DNA of 64,000 bases from Candidatus Woesearchaeota archaeon (lineage in GTDB: Archaea > Nanobdellota > Nanobdellia > Woesearchaeales > GW2011-AR4). A program made the translations under genes and the position numbers. Location: the NCBI GenBank assembly GCA_016180235.1, contig JACPBQ010000002.1, forward strand, positions 128,206 to 192,205. Reading direction: 5' to 3'. Below are positions 43,907-52,800 of this stretch, in pieces (the stretch's first letter is position 1; each line of letters opens with the position of its first letter). The notes below the pieces were generated by a model that was given only the letters and a program-made list of their open reading frames with translations, was not told the origin of the DNA and did no database searches.

Positions 43907-46513
43907 ATGAAAAACAGCAAATCGAAAAAAGCCCACAGTGTTGGAAGTGCTTTGATAGTTGTTATTTTGATTATGTCCATTTTCGCTTTTGGATTGTATA
44001 CCGGGAATAATAATTCAATAAATTATAATAATCAGAATAATGAAAACAATCAAAACAAAATTACTGCGGCTGCTGTTGGGATGGAGAAGATAAGTGGAAT
44101 GGCTGAAGATCAACCACCAACAACGGCTCCAGCACCAGCAGCATCTGCACCACCACATGCGACAAGCAATATAAATCCTAATGACCCAATCGCAAAAATA
44201 ATTGAAGATGTTAATAAAAAAACTTCCAGTAGTACCACGCCCACTGGCACTTCAAAAATGGCGAGTTCGCAGGAAATAAGCAGATTTAGAGACATCGCTA
44301 GTAGATGGACACAATGCTTAAGCAGACCAAATGACTGCAGGAATTACGAACAGTTAGAAAAGCAATATTATGATGAAAAAACAAAATTTGAGTACAGAAC
44401 CAAGTCTCCTGAGGATTTATTTGATATTACACGAGAAGAAGGAACAGACAAATCACTTGCGCAGAATGCCCTTGATTGGAAATTAAAAAACAGGGATGGT
44501 GCTACTATCACTTATCTGTTTGATGAAGAATCTGGAGAAGGGCAAAAACTTTTGGCAAGGACTATTGGAAGGGATAAAGGCCTTGAGAATGTTTTAAAAA
44601 GAGATTATCTAAATCAATATAATGAACTAAAAATCGGTATAGAAGAAGACAAAGCAGCAAAAGCTCAGAGCCTTACATATGACAGCACCAATCAAGTTTA
44701 TGTGGATAGGCAAGGAAATGTATATGAGCCAACAGCAGGGACAACCGGAACTATTTTCAAAAAAACAGGAGAAAAAATAGAGGTAGCGACAACTGCAACT
44801 GGGCAAAAGGCTAATGAAAAATTAGAAGAATTAAAGGGACAAATAATAGGGAAGGAAGTAGATTATGGTGATGAAACTAGTTCAGAAATAGTAGAGGTTG
44901 TTGCCGTTGGCAATGAATTCAAGGCAAAGGATGCTAATGGTTTCCTTTACTCCATATCAAACAGGGGAGAAGTTTTGGAAGATTTGTGGAGCTATCCTCA
45001 ATCAATAAAAGCTGGAAACAACAAGGAAGCAAAACGTGTTGAAAATTTATTGCAAATGACAGACTACGAGTTTGCGGTTTACAAAACCTCTGATGGCACA
45101 CTTTATAATCAAAAAGGCGAGGCGATAACTGATAGTGTGACAAAAGTAGAAAAAATATCGGCTGATGTAAGAATTTTGGAAACAATAAAAGTTGATAAGG
45201 GAAAAGTGGGAAAAGATGTTACTACAACCAAGATTCAAAGCGGTGATTCAAATCCTATTGATATATCCCCTATTGTCAAGGCACAGGTAATCAGCGCCGT
45301 TAAAAGCGCTGGAAAGGAGCCAACAATTGAAGGAAGTCTAGATGATGATGGGAATGCACTCACAATATCGAACGAAAAAGGAGTTGTAAGTAAGATTACA
45401 AGAACCAGCGAAGGAGGCGATGAGATTAATGGCTTCAAAATAGAGAGTCAATTCCTTGATGATCAGCCACTTAATATCTTTAGGACAAGCCCAGATGGAA
45501 AAGTGACTCTAAAAGAAATTAAGGAATCTAAGGAAATTGAAACTGGACAAAAAGATGCTGATGGAAAGCCGATAAAGGAAAAGTATATTATAACAAAAGA
45601 ATGGATTAAGGAAGATGCTATAAATAAAGAAAGGATAGTTCGCACATATGAAGTTGATGAAAAAACAGGTAAGCAAAAAGATGACCAGTATAAAGAGCTT
45701 ATGACTAATTCTAAGACAGGAGAGCCAAAACAATTAAAATATTCTGAAAATCATCCCAGATTTGGTAAAGAAAAAGAAGATTTAGAAATCCTCAAAACCC
45801 AATACACTTCCAGGCAATACTTCGCCAAATTCGAATCAATCCTTACAGATTATGCAGGCCTTGGCTATTACGCAACCCTTTTCTTTGAAGATGAAGACCT
45901 TGATGCCTGGAGGGAAAATGTAGACAAGACATTTGCAACCCTATATTTAGGGACAGAATACTGGACCTCTGACATATGCGCCGTTTCCACGGACATTGAC
46001 AGGAGCAGCCAGGGAGTTGCATATGTTGACACAAAACTGGGATTGGCGGCGGTAGCAGCCCATATTGAAGCCTCAAGGAGCGAGCAGCTTATAGGCCCGG
46101 GAACAGAAGACAACAGCACGGGGATAGTAATGCCTACAAGAGAGTACTTATACAAGATAACCTTTAACGTAAAGAACGGTGATTATGAGTCCGATCCAAA
46201 AGCGTTGGAAATAATGAGATTCAACATATTCTTAAAAGGTGACAGGACTGCTAAATTATTCAGGAATGACGTTGAAGTTGAAAAAGGGGACCGGTTTGGG
46301 CATATTGGAAGAGCTGCTATTGTGCAGTATTCCCGCTTTTTCTATGACAAGATATGCATAGAGTTTGAAACTACGCCGTCATCATGGAGATTGGATGATG
46401 ACGAGCTTTGCAACACAATAATGGGGCCTTCAGGGCCAACAAGCGCAGGAACAGCCCAGCAGCAGCCTTCCCAGCAGCAGGAAAGCGGAGAAGGGGATAT
46501 TCTTGACATTTAA
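43907..46513 (+). CDS. TM-anchored protein with KITAAAV motif, locus B
   Basis: 868 residues, starting immediately after the previous stop. One N-terminal membrane helix ('GSALIVVILIMSIFAFGLYTG') is followed by an Asn-rich run, 'QNKITAAAVGM' and a Pro/Ala linker, the same layout as the locus A protein at 34590. The long centre is charged with Lys/Glu repeats such as 'KVTLKEIKESKEIETGQKDA' and beta-rich signatures. The C-terminal ~230 residues are a folded domain with Cys pairs and an Ig-like end ('YLYKITFNVKNGDYES', 'VEKGDRFGHIGRAAIVQYSR'). A GQQQPSQQQ tail precedes the stop. No family recognised. Confidence 0.68.
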   Translation: MKNSKSKKAHSVGSALIVVILIMSIFAFGLYTGNNNSINYNNQNNENNQNKITAAAVGMEKISGMAEDQPPTTAPAPAASAPPHATSNINPNDPIAKIIEDVNKKTSSSTTPTGTSKMASSQEISRFRDIASRWTQCLSRPNDCRNYEQLEKQYYDEKTKFEYRTKSPEDLFDITREEGTDKSLAQNALDWKLKNRDGATITYLFDEESGEGQKLLARTIGRDKGLENVLKRDYLNQYNELKIGIEEDKAAKAQSLTYDSTNQVYVDRQGNVYEPTAGTTGTIFKKTGEKIEVATTATGQKANEKLEELKGQIIGKEVDYGDETSSEIVEVVAVGNEFKAKDANGFLYSISNRGEVLEDLWSYPQSIKAGNNKEAKRVENLLQMTDYEFAVYKTSDGTLYNQKGEAITDSVTKVEKISADVRILETIKVDKGKVGKDVTTTKIQSGDSNPIDISPIVKAQVISAVKSAGKEPTIEGSLDDDGNALTISNEKGVVSKITRTSEGGDEINGFKIESQFLDDQPLNIFRTSPDGKVTLKEIKESKEIETGQKDADGKPIKEKYIITKEWIKEDAINKERIVRTYEVDEKTGKQKDDQYKELMTNSKTGEPKQLKYSENHPRFGKEKEDLEILKTQYTSRQYFAKFESILTDYAGLGYYATLFFEDEDLDAWRENVDKTFATLYLGTEYWTSDICAVSTDIDRSSQGVAYVDTKLGLAAVAAHIEASRSEQLIGPGTEDNSTGIVMPTREYLYKITFNVKNGDYESDPKALEIMRFNIFLKGDRTAKLFRNDVEVEKGDRFGHIGRAAIVQYSRFFYDKICIEFETTPSSWRLDDDELCNTIMGPSGPTSAGTAQQQPSQQQESGEGDILDI

Positions 46514-46535
46514 CTGATTCTATACCGATTTAAAA

Positions 46536-46549
46536 GAAACATTTATATA
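46536..46549 (+). promoter_or_regulatory. BRE/TATA promoter of the locus B membrane protein
   Basis: gaaacatttatata, centred 28 bp before ATG 46574, so a leaderless transcript separate from the upstream genes is likely. Confidence 0.65.
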
Positions 46550-46573
46550 AATCCGGAATTAAAAATTATCAAG

Positions 46574-47329
46574 ATGAAAGATAATTTCATAAAGCAAAAT
46601 TATGTTTTATTCATAAATTCCTTCAAAAAAATAAACTTAAAGTTCTTTTTAATACTGGCTTTTGACATTCTTTTTTACTTTATTTTCATGCAGATAGGGA
46701 ATTTTTTCATTAAAATCATAGAAAAAAAGGCGGCAAATGTCGATTTAACCCAGAATCTTCTTGGGTTGAACCAGCAGGCTGCTGCCGGCTTATTGGGCTC
46801 TGTAAGGGGATTTTTCTTCTTCCTAATTTTCTCAGCAATTTTATTTCTGCTGCTTATGGTAATAAACTGGAGCATCTTCAAGGGATTGATTTGGACAATA
46901 ACAGCAAATAAAAAATTCAATTTTAATTTCCTGAAAAAATTCTTTTTATTGAATCTTGTATGGCTGCCATTCTGGTTTTTGCTGATATTCCTTTTTGCCG
47001 TGATAATAAACCCCGCAACAGCCCCGATATTAATGATAATAACTGTAATAACTGCATTCTACTTCACCAATATACTCTACCCATTATTCTTAAGAGACAA
47101 TAAGCTAAGAAAAATAAAAGAGGCGTTTAAGCTTGGGATTAAAAAAATACACTATTTTATCGTGCCTTATGCAGTCATAGGTGTTTTGTTTTATATTATT
47201 TCAAAGGCATACAGTCTGATTGCGGCAAATATTGGCCTAAACCCGAATGTTTTCTTCGGAATCCTTTTGGTCTTTATAGCATGGGCTAGGTACTATTTTG
47301 TTGAGATTGTTGGCAGCCTGAGTAAATAG
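46574..47329 (+). CDS. Polytopic membrane protein, locus B
   Basis: 251 residues with about six membrane helices. After the first helix pair there is a hydrophilic loop ('IEKKAANVDLTQNLLGLNQQ') and further on a basic segment ('NKLRKIKEAFKLGIKKIHYF') before the last helices, ending 'LLVFIAWARYYFVEIVGSL'. The layout, the position of the basic segment and the final aromatic helix match the 56594 protein of locus C. Resembles archaeal integral-membrane proteins of unknown function. It has its own promoter. Confidence 0.65.
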   Translation: MKDNFIKQNYVLFINSFKKINLKFFLILAFDILFYFIFMQIGNFFIKIIEKKAANVDLTQNLLGLNQQAAAGLLGSVRGFFFFLIFSAILFLLLMVINWSIFKGLIWTITANKKFNFNFLKKFFLLNLVWLPFWFLLIFLFAVIINPATAPILMIITVITAFYFTNILYPLFLRDNKLRKIKEAFKLGIKKIHYFIVPYAVIGVLFYIISKAYSLIAANIGLNPNVFFGILLVFIAWARYYFVEIVGSLSK

Positions 47330-47388
47330 CTTTCTACAGAAAACTATATATATTATGATATAGGGGGATTACTCAAAAAGAGGTAAGC

Positions 47389-47520
47389 ATGATAAATTTC
47401 TATAAATTACGCTATAAACTGCCGGGTAAAGCGGATTCTTGCAATTTCACCAAAAGCCTTAAATATCCATATATAGCATATATATTAAAATTATATTTAT
47501 TAGATATAAAAAATATATAA
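47389..47520 (+). CDS. Possible 43-aa peptide in the locus C leader
   Basis: ATG preceded by gaggt at a good spacing (gaggtaagcATG) and by a TATA-like run. The translation is aromatic and Lys/Leu-rich ('MINFYKLRYKLPGKADSCNF') and could be chance in AT-rich DNA. No family recognised. Confidence 0.2.
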   Translation: MINFYKLRYKLPGKADSCNFTKSLKYPYIAYILKLYLLDIKNI

Positions 47521-47538
47521 TATAAATATAAAACATAT

Positions 47539-47694
47539 ATGAGATATACAAAAAAGGTAATCAAAACCTCTGGAGGCCTGGTAGTAAGGGTTCCAGCAGA
47601 TATTGTAAAGCTCCTTAATTTGACAGATAAAGACTATGTTGAGATTGATTTGACAAAAATAGACCTCAAAGAATTAAACAAAAAATCAAAATAA
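47539..47694 (+). CDS. AbrB-like small regulator leading locus C
   Basis: 51 residues, too short for the ORF track. 'YTKKVIKTSGGLVVRVPADI' and 'LNLTDKDYVEIDL' give the AbrB hairpin pattern, close in length and layout to the 7192 protein. It is followed by spacer element copy 2 and then the locus C pilin-like gene, so locus C, like locus B, is preceded by a small DNA-binding-type protein. Confidence 0.68.
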   Translation: MRYTKKVIKTSGGLVVRVPADIVKLLNLTDKDYVEIDLTKIDLKELNKKSK

Positions 47695-47915
47695 AAAAAT
47701 GCCAGTACGGTTCACAAACAGCTCACAATTATTGGGTTATGATAAAAGGTGATTCAAAATTAAAAATACAAAATAAAAAAAATCATTCCCGGCGTTTTTG
47801 CCTTAAATTAGCCATAATAGCAAAAACGCAGGCTATGAATTATTGTTTTCAATGCCCTAATGAAATAAAGCATGCATGTAGAAATGAGCTAGCAAATAAT
47901 TGTGAAAATTACCTA
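47695..47915 (+). repeat. Dispersed spacer element, copy 2
   Basis: Starts with 'atgccagtacggttcacaaa', almost identical to copy 1 ('atgccaatacggttaagaaa'). The core stem is CCGGCGTTTTTGC (47789-47801) with GCAAAAACGCAGG (47820-47832), then 'taatgaaataaag' and 'caaataattgtg'. It fills the spacer between the AbrB-like gene stop and the start of the locus C pilin-like gene, same strand as both. Confidence 0.78.
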
Positions 47916-47938
47916 AGATAAATTAATTGAAAAATAAA

Positions 47939-49816
47939 ATGTCCAAAAAAAGAGGTCAGGCAACTATTTTTATGGTAATGGCGATAATCATATTGCTTCT
48001 TGGATCTTTTTTCTTCTTTGCCCAAAGGGCTTCTCTGGAAAAAACCGAATTGATAAGCCCTGAAACAGCGCCTGTAAAAAGCTTCATAGACACGTGCATA
48101 ACAGATGTTGCGAGGCAGGGAATAACAATTTTAGGATTGAATGGGGGATATATAAATTTCCCGGATGAGATAGAAAGAAGCCCAAGGAGCTACCTGCAGC
48201 TTGGCCCCGTAAGCAGCATAAAAAACCCATACTGGTGGTATGACGGCATTGAAAGCGTCCCGTCAGAAAGCTTTATTGCAGGCCAGATAGAGGGCTATAT
48301 TGCCTCAAACCTTGACAGCTGCATAAGCGGCTTTACAGCCTTTAACCAGCTTGATTTAAAGCAAAAAGGAAAGCTTGAGGTAAAGGTAACGCTTAACGAG
48401 AATGATGTGACTGTAGATGTGAATTATCCCCTGGAGCTTGCAAACAAGCTTAACAGCACCACAATAATGCTGGAAAATTTTAAGGAAACCCTGCCAATCA
48501 GGCTGAAGAAGGCCTATGAGACGGCAAAAGACATCTATGAGTCTGAAAAAAGGAGTTTTTTCCTGGAGTTCAAGACAACAGACCTTATATCCATGGATGA
48601 GAGCATACCCACAACTGGCATAGAAACATCCTGCAGGGAGAAAACATGGCGCGTTGACCGGGTGCAGGAAAAGCTGAAGAGGCTCCTCAATGTAAACCTG
48701 CCTTATATCAACATAGTTAATTCTGACTTTAATGAAAATGCCTATGTGCCAAACCCATTCGGGGAAGACACCTATAAGGACTCTTACTATGAGAAGCACT
48801 ATAAGTGGCAGGTATCGGATAAGGATTATGCTGGTTTGAAGGTTTCATTCGCCTACGAGGAAAGCTGGCCAATGCAGTTTAACGCAAGGCCGAGCAGCAA
48901 TGGCATAATGAAATCAAATGCCCAGAAAAGCCAGGGCTTCCTCGATTTCTTCTGCCTGCATATATGGCACTTTACCTATGATGCGGTATATCCTGTAAGG
49001 ATTACCATAACAGACATTGCTCCTGAATCCGAGCCCTACCAGTTTAACTTTGCATTCAAGGTAAGCGTTGACCACAATCAGCCAAGGAGGGAAAATTTTG
49101 CATCGACATTATTCGAGCAGCCGGATTTAGGCAATCAGGAAGAATACTGCAACGATGTTGTAAATGACATTACAGTATACACCGTGGAAAACACAACAGT
49201 ACAGAAGGATGTGGCGCATGTCAACCTCACATTCGTCTGCGGGGTATTTAGCTGCAATATGGGGGAAACAGACTGGCTCAGCTTTGGCGCTGCAGCAGGC
49301 CTTACCAAAGCATTCCCTTACTGTGTAAACGGGATCCTTAGAGGCAGCAGGGAGGGGTTTGAGGATGGCCAGATGTTCATGCGCACAGAAACTCCGGGTA
49401 CATACATCCTTCACCTTAAGCCCGTAAAGGAATTCCAGTATTATGATATCGTTAAGCATGACTTTGACAATCCCATTGCAGAAAGCGGATTGAGGGAAAA
49501 TGAGAGAATATCAATAACAATAAAATCCCTGCAGGATAATTTTGAATCTTTTGGGGTTTATCCCATTGAAAGGGATTTCCCGATAAGGCTGCTCAATGAT
49601 AACCAGGAATATGAAGTGACGATCTACCTGTCAGACGAAGACAGCATCATTGGCGGCTACAAGGGAATATGGAAAGTTTCCCCTGAGCAGGTGGCAAGCG
49701 CAAAAAAAATAAGATTCCACGTCCTGGAAAAGCAAGGAAGCGAAGATGAAGCAGCGTTATTTGTTGCAGGGCTTGATTCATACTCCAAAAAAGTTCCGCA
49801 GCCGGAGCTGGTATAG
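47939..49816 (+). CDS. GQ-anchored (class III signal-like) surface protein, locus C
   Basis: 625 residues from ATG 47939; the TTG four codons upstream in the ORF track is less likely. The anchor is 'MSKKRGQATIFMVMAIIILL'. Shared motifs: 'VKSFIDTCITDVARQGITIL', 'GGYINFP', 'KNPYWWYDG', 'IEGYIASNLDSCISGFTAF'. Unlike A and B it lacks a clear 'LPP' segment. The middle contains Trp/Tyr-rich stretches and the C-terminal ~200 residues a beta-domain with Cys ('FVCGVFSCNMGETDW', 'KAFPYCVNGILRG'). The ATG lies about 24 nt downstream of spacer element copy 2. Confidence 0.75.
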   Translation: MSKKRGQATIFMVMAIIILLLGSFFFFAQRASLEKTELISPETAPVKSFIDTCITDVARQGITILGLNGGYINFPDEIERSPRSYLQLGPVSSIKNPYWWYDGIESVPSESFIAGQIEGYIASNLDSCISGFTAFNQLDLKQKGKLEVKVTLNENDVTVDVNYPLELANKLNSTTIMLENFKETLPIRLKKAYETAKDIYESEKRSFFLEFKTTDLISMDESIPTTGIETSCREKTWRVDRVQEKLKRLLNVNLPYINIVNSDFNENAYVPNPFGEDTYKDSYYEKHYKWQVSDKDYAGLKVSFAYEESWPMQFNARPSSNGIMKSNAQKSQGFLDFFCLHIWHFTYDAVYPVRITITDIAPESEPYQFNFAFKVSVDHNQPRRENFASTLFEQPDLGNQEEYCNDVVNDITVYTVENTTVQKDVAHVNLTFVCGVFSCNMGETDWLSFGAAAGLTKAFPYCVNGILRGSREGFEDGQMFMRTETPGTYILHLKPVKEFQYYDIVKHDFDNPIAESGLRENERISITIKSLQDNFESFGVYPIERDFPIRLLNDNQEYEVTIYLSDEDSIIGGYKGIWKVSPEQVASAKKIRFHVLEKQGSEDEAALFVAGLDSYSKKVPQPELV

Positions 49817-49817
49817 G

Positions 49818-52800
49818 ATGAAATCAAAAGGTACATTAATCCAGTTTATTGCATTGCTTTTGTTAGAGATAATAATATTGTATCCTGTAAGCTTTGTGCA
49901 TGCCTTGGACATTTCAAATGTTCAGATAACGGACGTAAGCTCCAGTTCTGCAAGGATAAAGTGGTTTACGGATGAGGTTGCGGATGGCAAGGTAAAGTAC
50001 GGCCCGACAAAAGACCTTGGGTTTACTTCCAGGCACAGCACTTTTATTTTTGAGCACAGCCAGCTGCTGCAGGGCCTTGATTCGGAAAAGACCTATTTCC
50101 TTGAGATAGAGTCATCAAACGTAAATGGAGACATTAAAGCAGACAACAACAACGGCCAGATGTATTCTTTCACCACAAAAGACATCACTCCTCCTGCAAA
50201 AGTGGAAGGGCTTGCAGTAACAGGCAAGACCAAAAGCTCCATAACGATGGCATGGCAGGCATCAGGCGCCCAGGACTTAAGCCGCTATAATATTTTCAGG
50301 AACAGCATAAGGATTGCAAATTCAACAGGCACGACATTCACAGACACAGGCCTTAATCCGGGATCGTCTTTTTCCTATAAAGTATCGGCAGTTGATGCGG
50401 CAGGAAATGAAGGTGCGCAGTCTGACACCGTGATTGTATCAACGGAAGCATCAGGCCTTTCCAGCCCGGTGATTAGCGATGTGGATATAGCGGAAATAAC
50501 TGACACAAGCGCAACAATAACGTGGCTGACAAGCAAAAACAGCACCTCGATTGTTTTCTTTGGGGCTGACCAGGCACTCGATAGGGTGGAAGAGATAAAG
50601 CAGCCGGCAAGGAACCATTCCGTAACTCTTGAAGATCTCGAAAAAGGCGCTTCTTACAGTTTTATTGCAGGCTCATGCGATAATGACAATAACTGCGCAA
50701 ATTCTTCGTTATCAACCTTTAAAGCCGGGCTTGGCGCGATAGCCCCGTCAATCAATGCAACAATCCCCATGTTTGTAAACAAAAAAGAGATTGGCATAGC
50801 AGGGTCGATAGAGCCTTTTTCGTCAGTTAAGCTTTTTGTAAATGACTTGAACTTCCCTGCAAGGGCATTGGACAGCAAGGAAACTTCAAAAGGCACATTT
50901 GAATTCCAGGATGTGCAGCTGCAGAAGGAGAATGTTATAAAGCTTCTTGCCACGGACAAGGCAGGCAATAAGAATGAGGCCATTTTCAGGGTAAGCGTCG
51001 ATACGGAAAATCCCGTTGTTATTATTGACCAGGTCCCGGGAATGACATCAAAGAAGAATTTGACAATTATAGGAACAGTAGACGAGCCTGTCTTCATAAA
51101 TTTCTTCCTGAGGTTCGGCTCGAAAGAAAAGCCGGAGAAGATAACAGGGCTTAAGGGCGCTGCAAAAAACAATTCGGTAACGCTGGAATGGAATGAGACA
51201 AAAGACAGGGATTTCAGCCATTATGTGGTCTACAGGAAAGATGTCGGGCCGATAGCGGTTGCAAAACCGGCATCATACGATACATATACGGACTTGCTCG
51301 TCAACAAGGGGCAGGAATACTCCTATTGGATTACCGCAATAGACAAATTCGGCAAGGAAAGCGACAAGTCTGATGCTGTTGCAGTAAAAGTCACTGAAGG
51401 AAGGCAGGATATACCAAAGCCGCAGCCTATAGACAGCCTCATCATAGAAAAGCCTGAGTTAAATATCAGCGTGAATAATTCTTTTTCAGGGTCATTAAAG
51501 CTTGAAAAAGATGGCGATTACACCCTGTTGATGGAGGTAATTGACAGGGCAAATAATAGGGTTACCGTCCAGAGAACATTGACATTGGACACAAAAAAAC
51601 CCGACATAAAGATTACAAATCCCCCGTCAGGCACGATGATATTTGAAAACTATGCAAATGAGATTGATATCAAAGGCATAACAGAGCCAAATGCAAAGGT
51701 TCATTTATACATAGAAAGGACTCCTTTGGGGCCGTTAAATAGATCAGCAGATATAGCTGGCTTGCCTGACGACATATTCAATATTGATGACTCTAAGCTT
51801 GACGCTGACTGCGCATTAAAGATTGGCGGGAAAAATTTCTGCCCGGAATCAGCTGATTTTTCCACCACAGCGGACAGCGCAGGCAATTTTGAGTTTGACA
51901 ATGTGGATATAACAAGCATTGCAGCTGCGGGCTTAAGCATAGAGCAGGTTCCCGGAACCCGGCTTATGGAAGAGATCAGGCCGGAAACAACGAAAACCTC
52001 AAGGCTTATTTTTATAGCGACTGACCCAGTGGGATTAAGAAATGCAAAAGAGCATACGGTAAGGGTAGGTACATGCTGGTCGGGGAACCAGAGCTGGGAC
52101 CTTATCCCATTGTCAGAATTCCAGAGCCCGACATTCCTCAGCCCCCAAAGGCTTGCTGAAAACAAGGAAAGCATTTATTTCTTCTTTAATTATTCCTATA
52201 TCGGCCGCGGCAAAGACGGGAAAATAGACAGCGTCTCTCTGCAAAAAGCCTGCTCAGGCACAGAAGTTTTAGGCGATAAGAGGTTTAACACAAGCTGCAA
52301 GATACTCCCATCGGGAGGCTTCTCGACTGCAGTGAATCCCGAAGGCACTGTGACATACACCCAGATTAAGCTGAACAGGGTCGAGAATATGGACAAGTTC
52401 CTGCAGAACGACTGGAATGACTTCTTCAATTCTTTGAGCAATGAACTGGCATTCCCCCTCAAGTTTACCATAAGGTACAGGCATACAGTAGACGGGAAAG
52501 AGATTGTTGAGACACAGACAACATGCCAGGAAGTGAGTTATGTCATGGACAACAGCATAATAGACCCAAGAGAGATTCTTCCGGACTGGCTTTTGTATGA
52601 TTTCGTTGATTTCCTGCAGAACTCAATAAAGGCAGTTAATGATATCAACGAGCAGCTTAGCAAAGTAGTTGATTTTGTGACTGTGGGCTGCGTTTCAAGC
52701 TTCGTTTTGAGGATACCGGTGCAATTTTACAGGCGCCTTATAACCTTCAGCGAGGAAAAGATATTCCAGCTTAAGGATATAAGCAAAAGCATCATCCCGG

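Noticed and set aside
47739-47921. 60-aa ORF between the AbrB-like gene and locus C anchor
   Set aside because: It lies across the conserved stem of spacer element copy 2, and the same region is non-coding in copies 1 and 3.
49746-49817. Upstream start of the giant locus C protein
   Set aside because: It would overlap the previous gene by 71 bp and push the signal peptide 24 residues inside; ATG 49818 directly after the stop is better.
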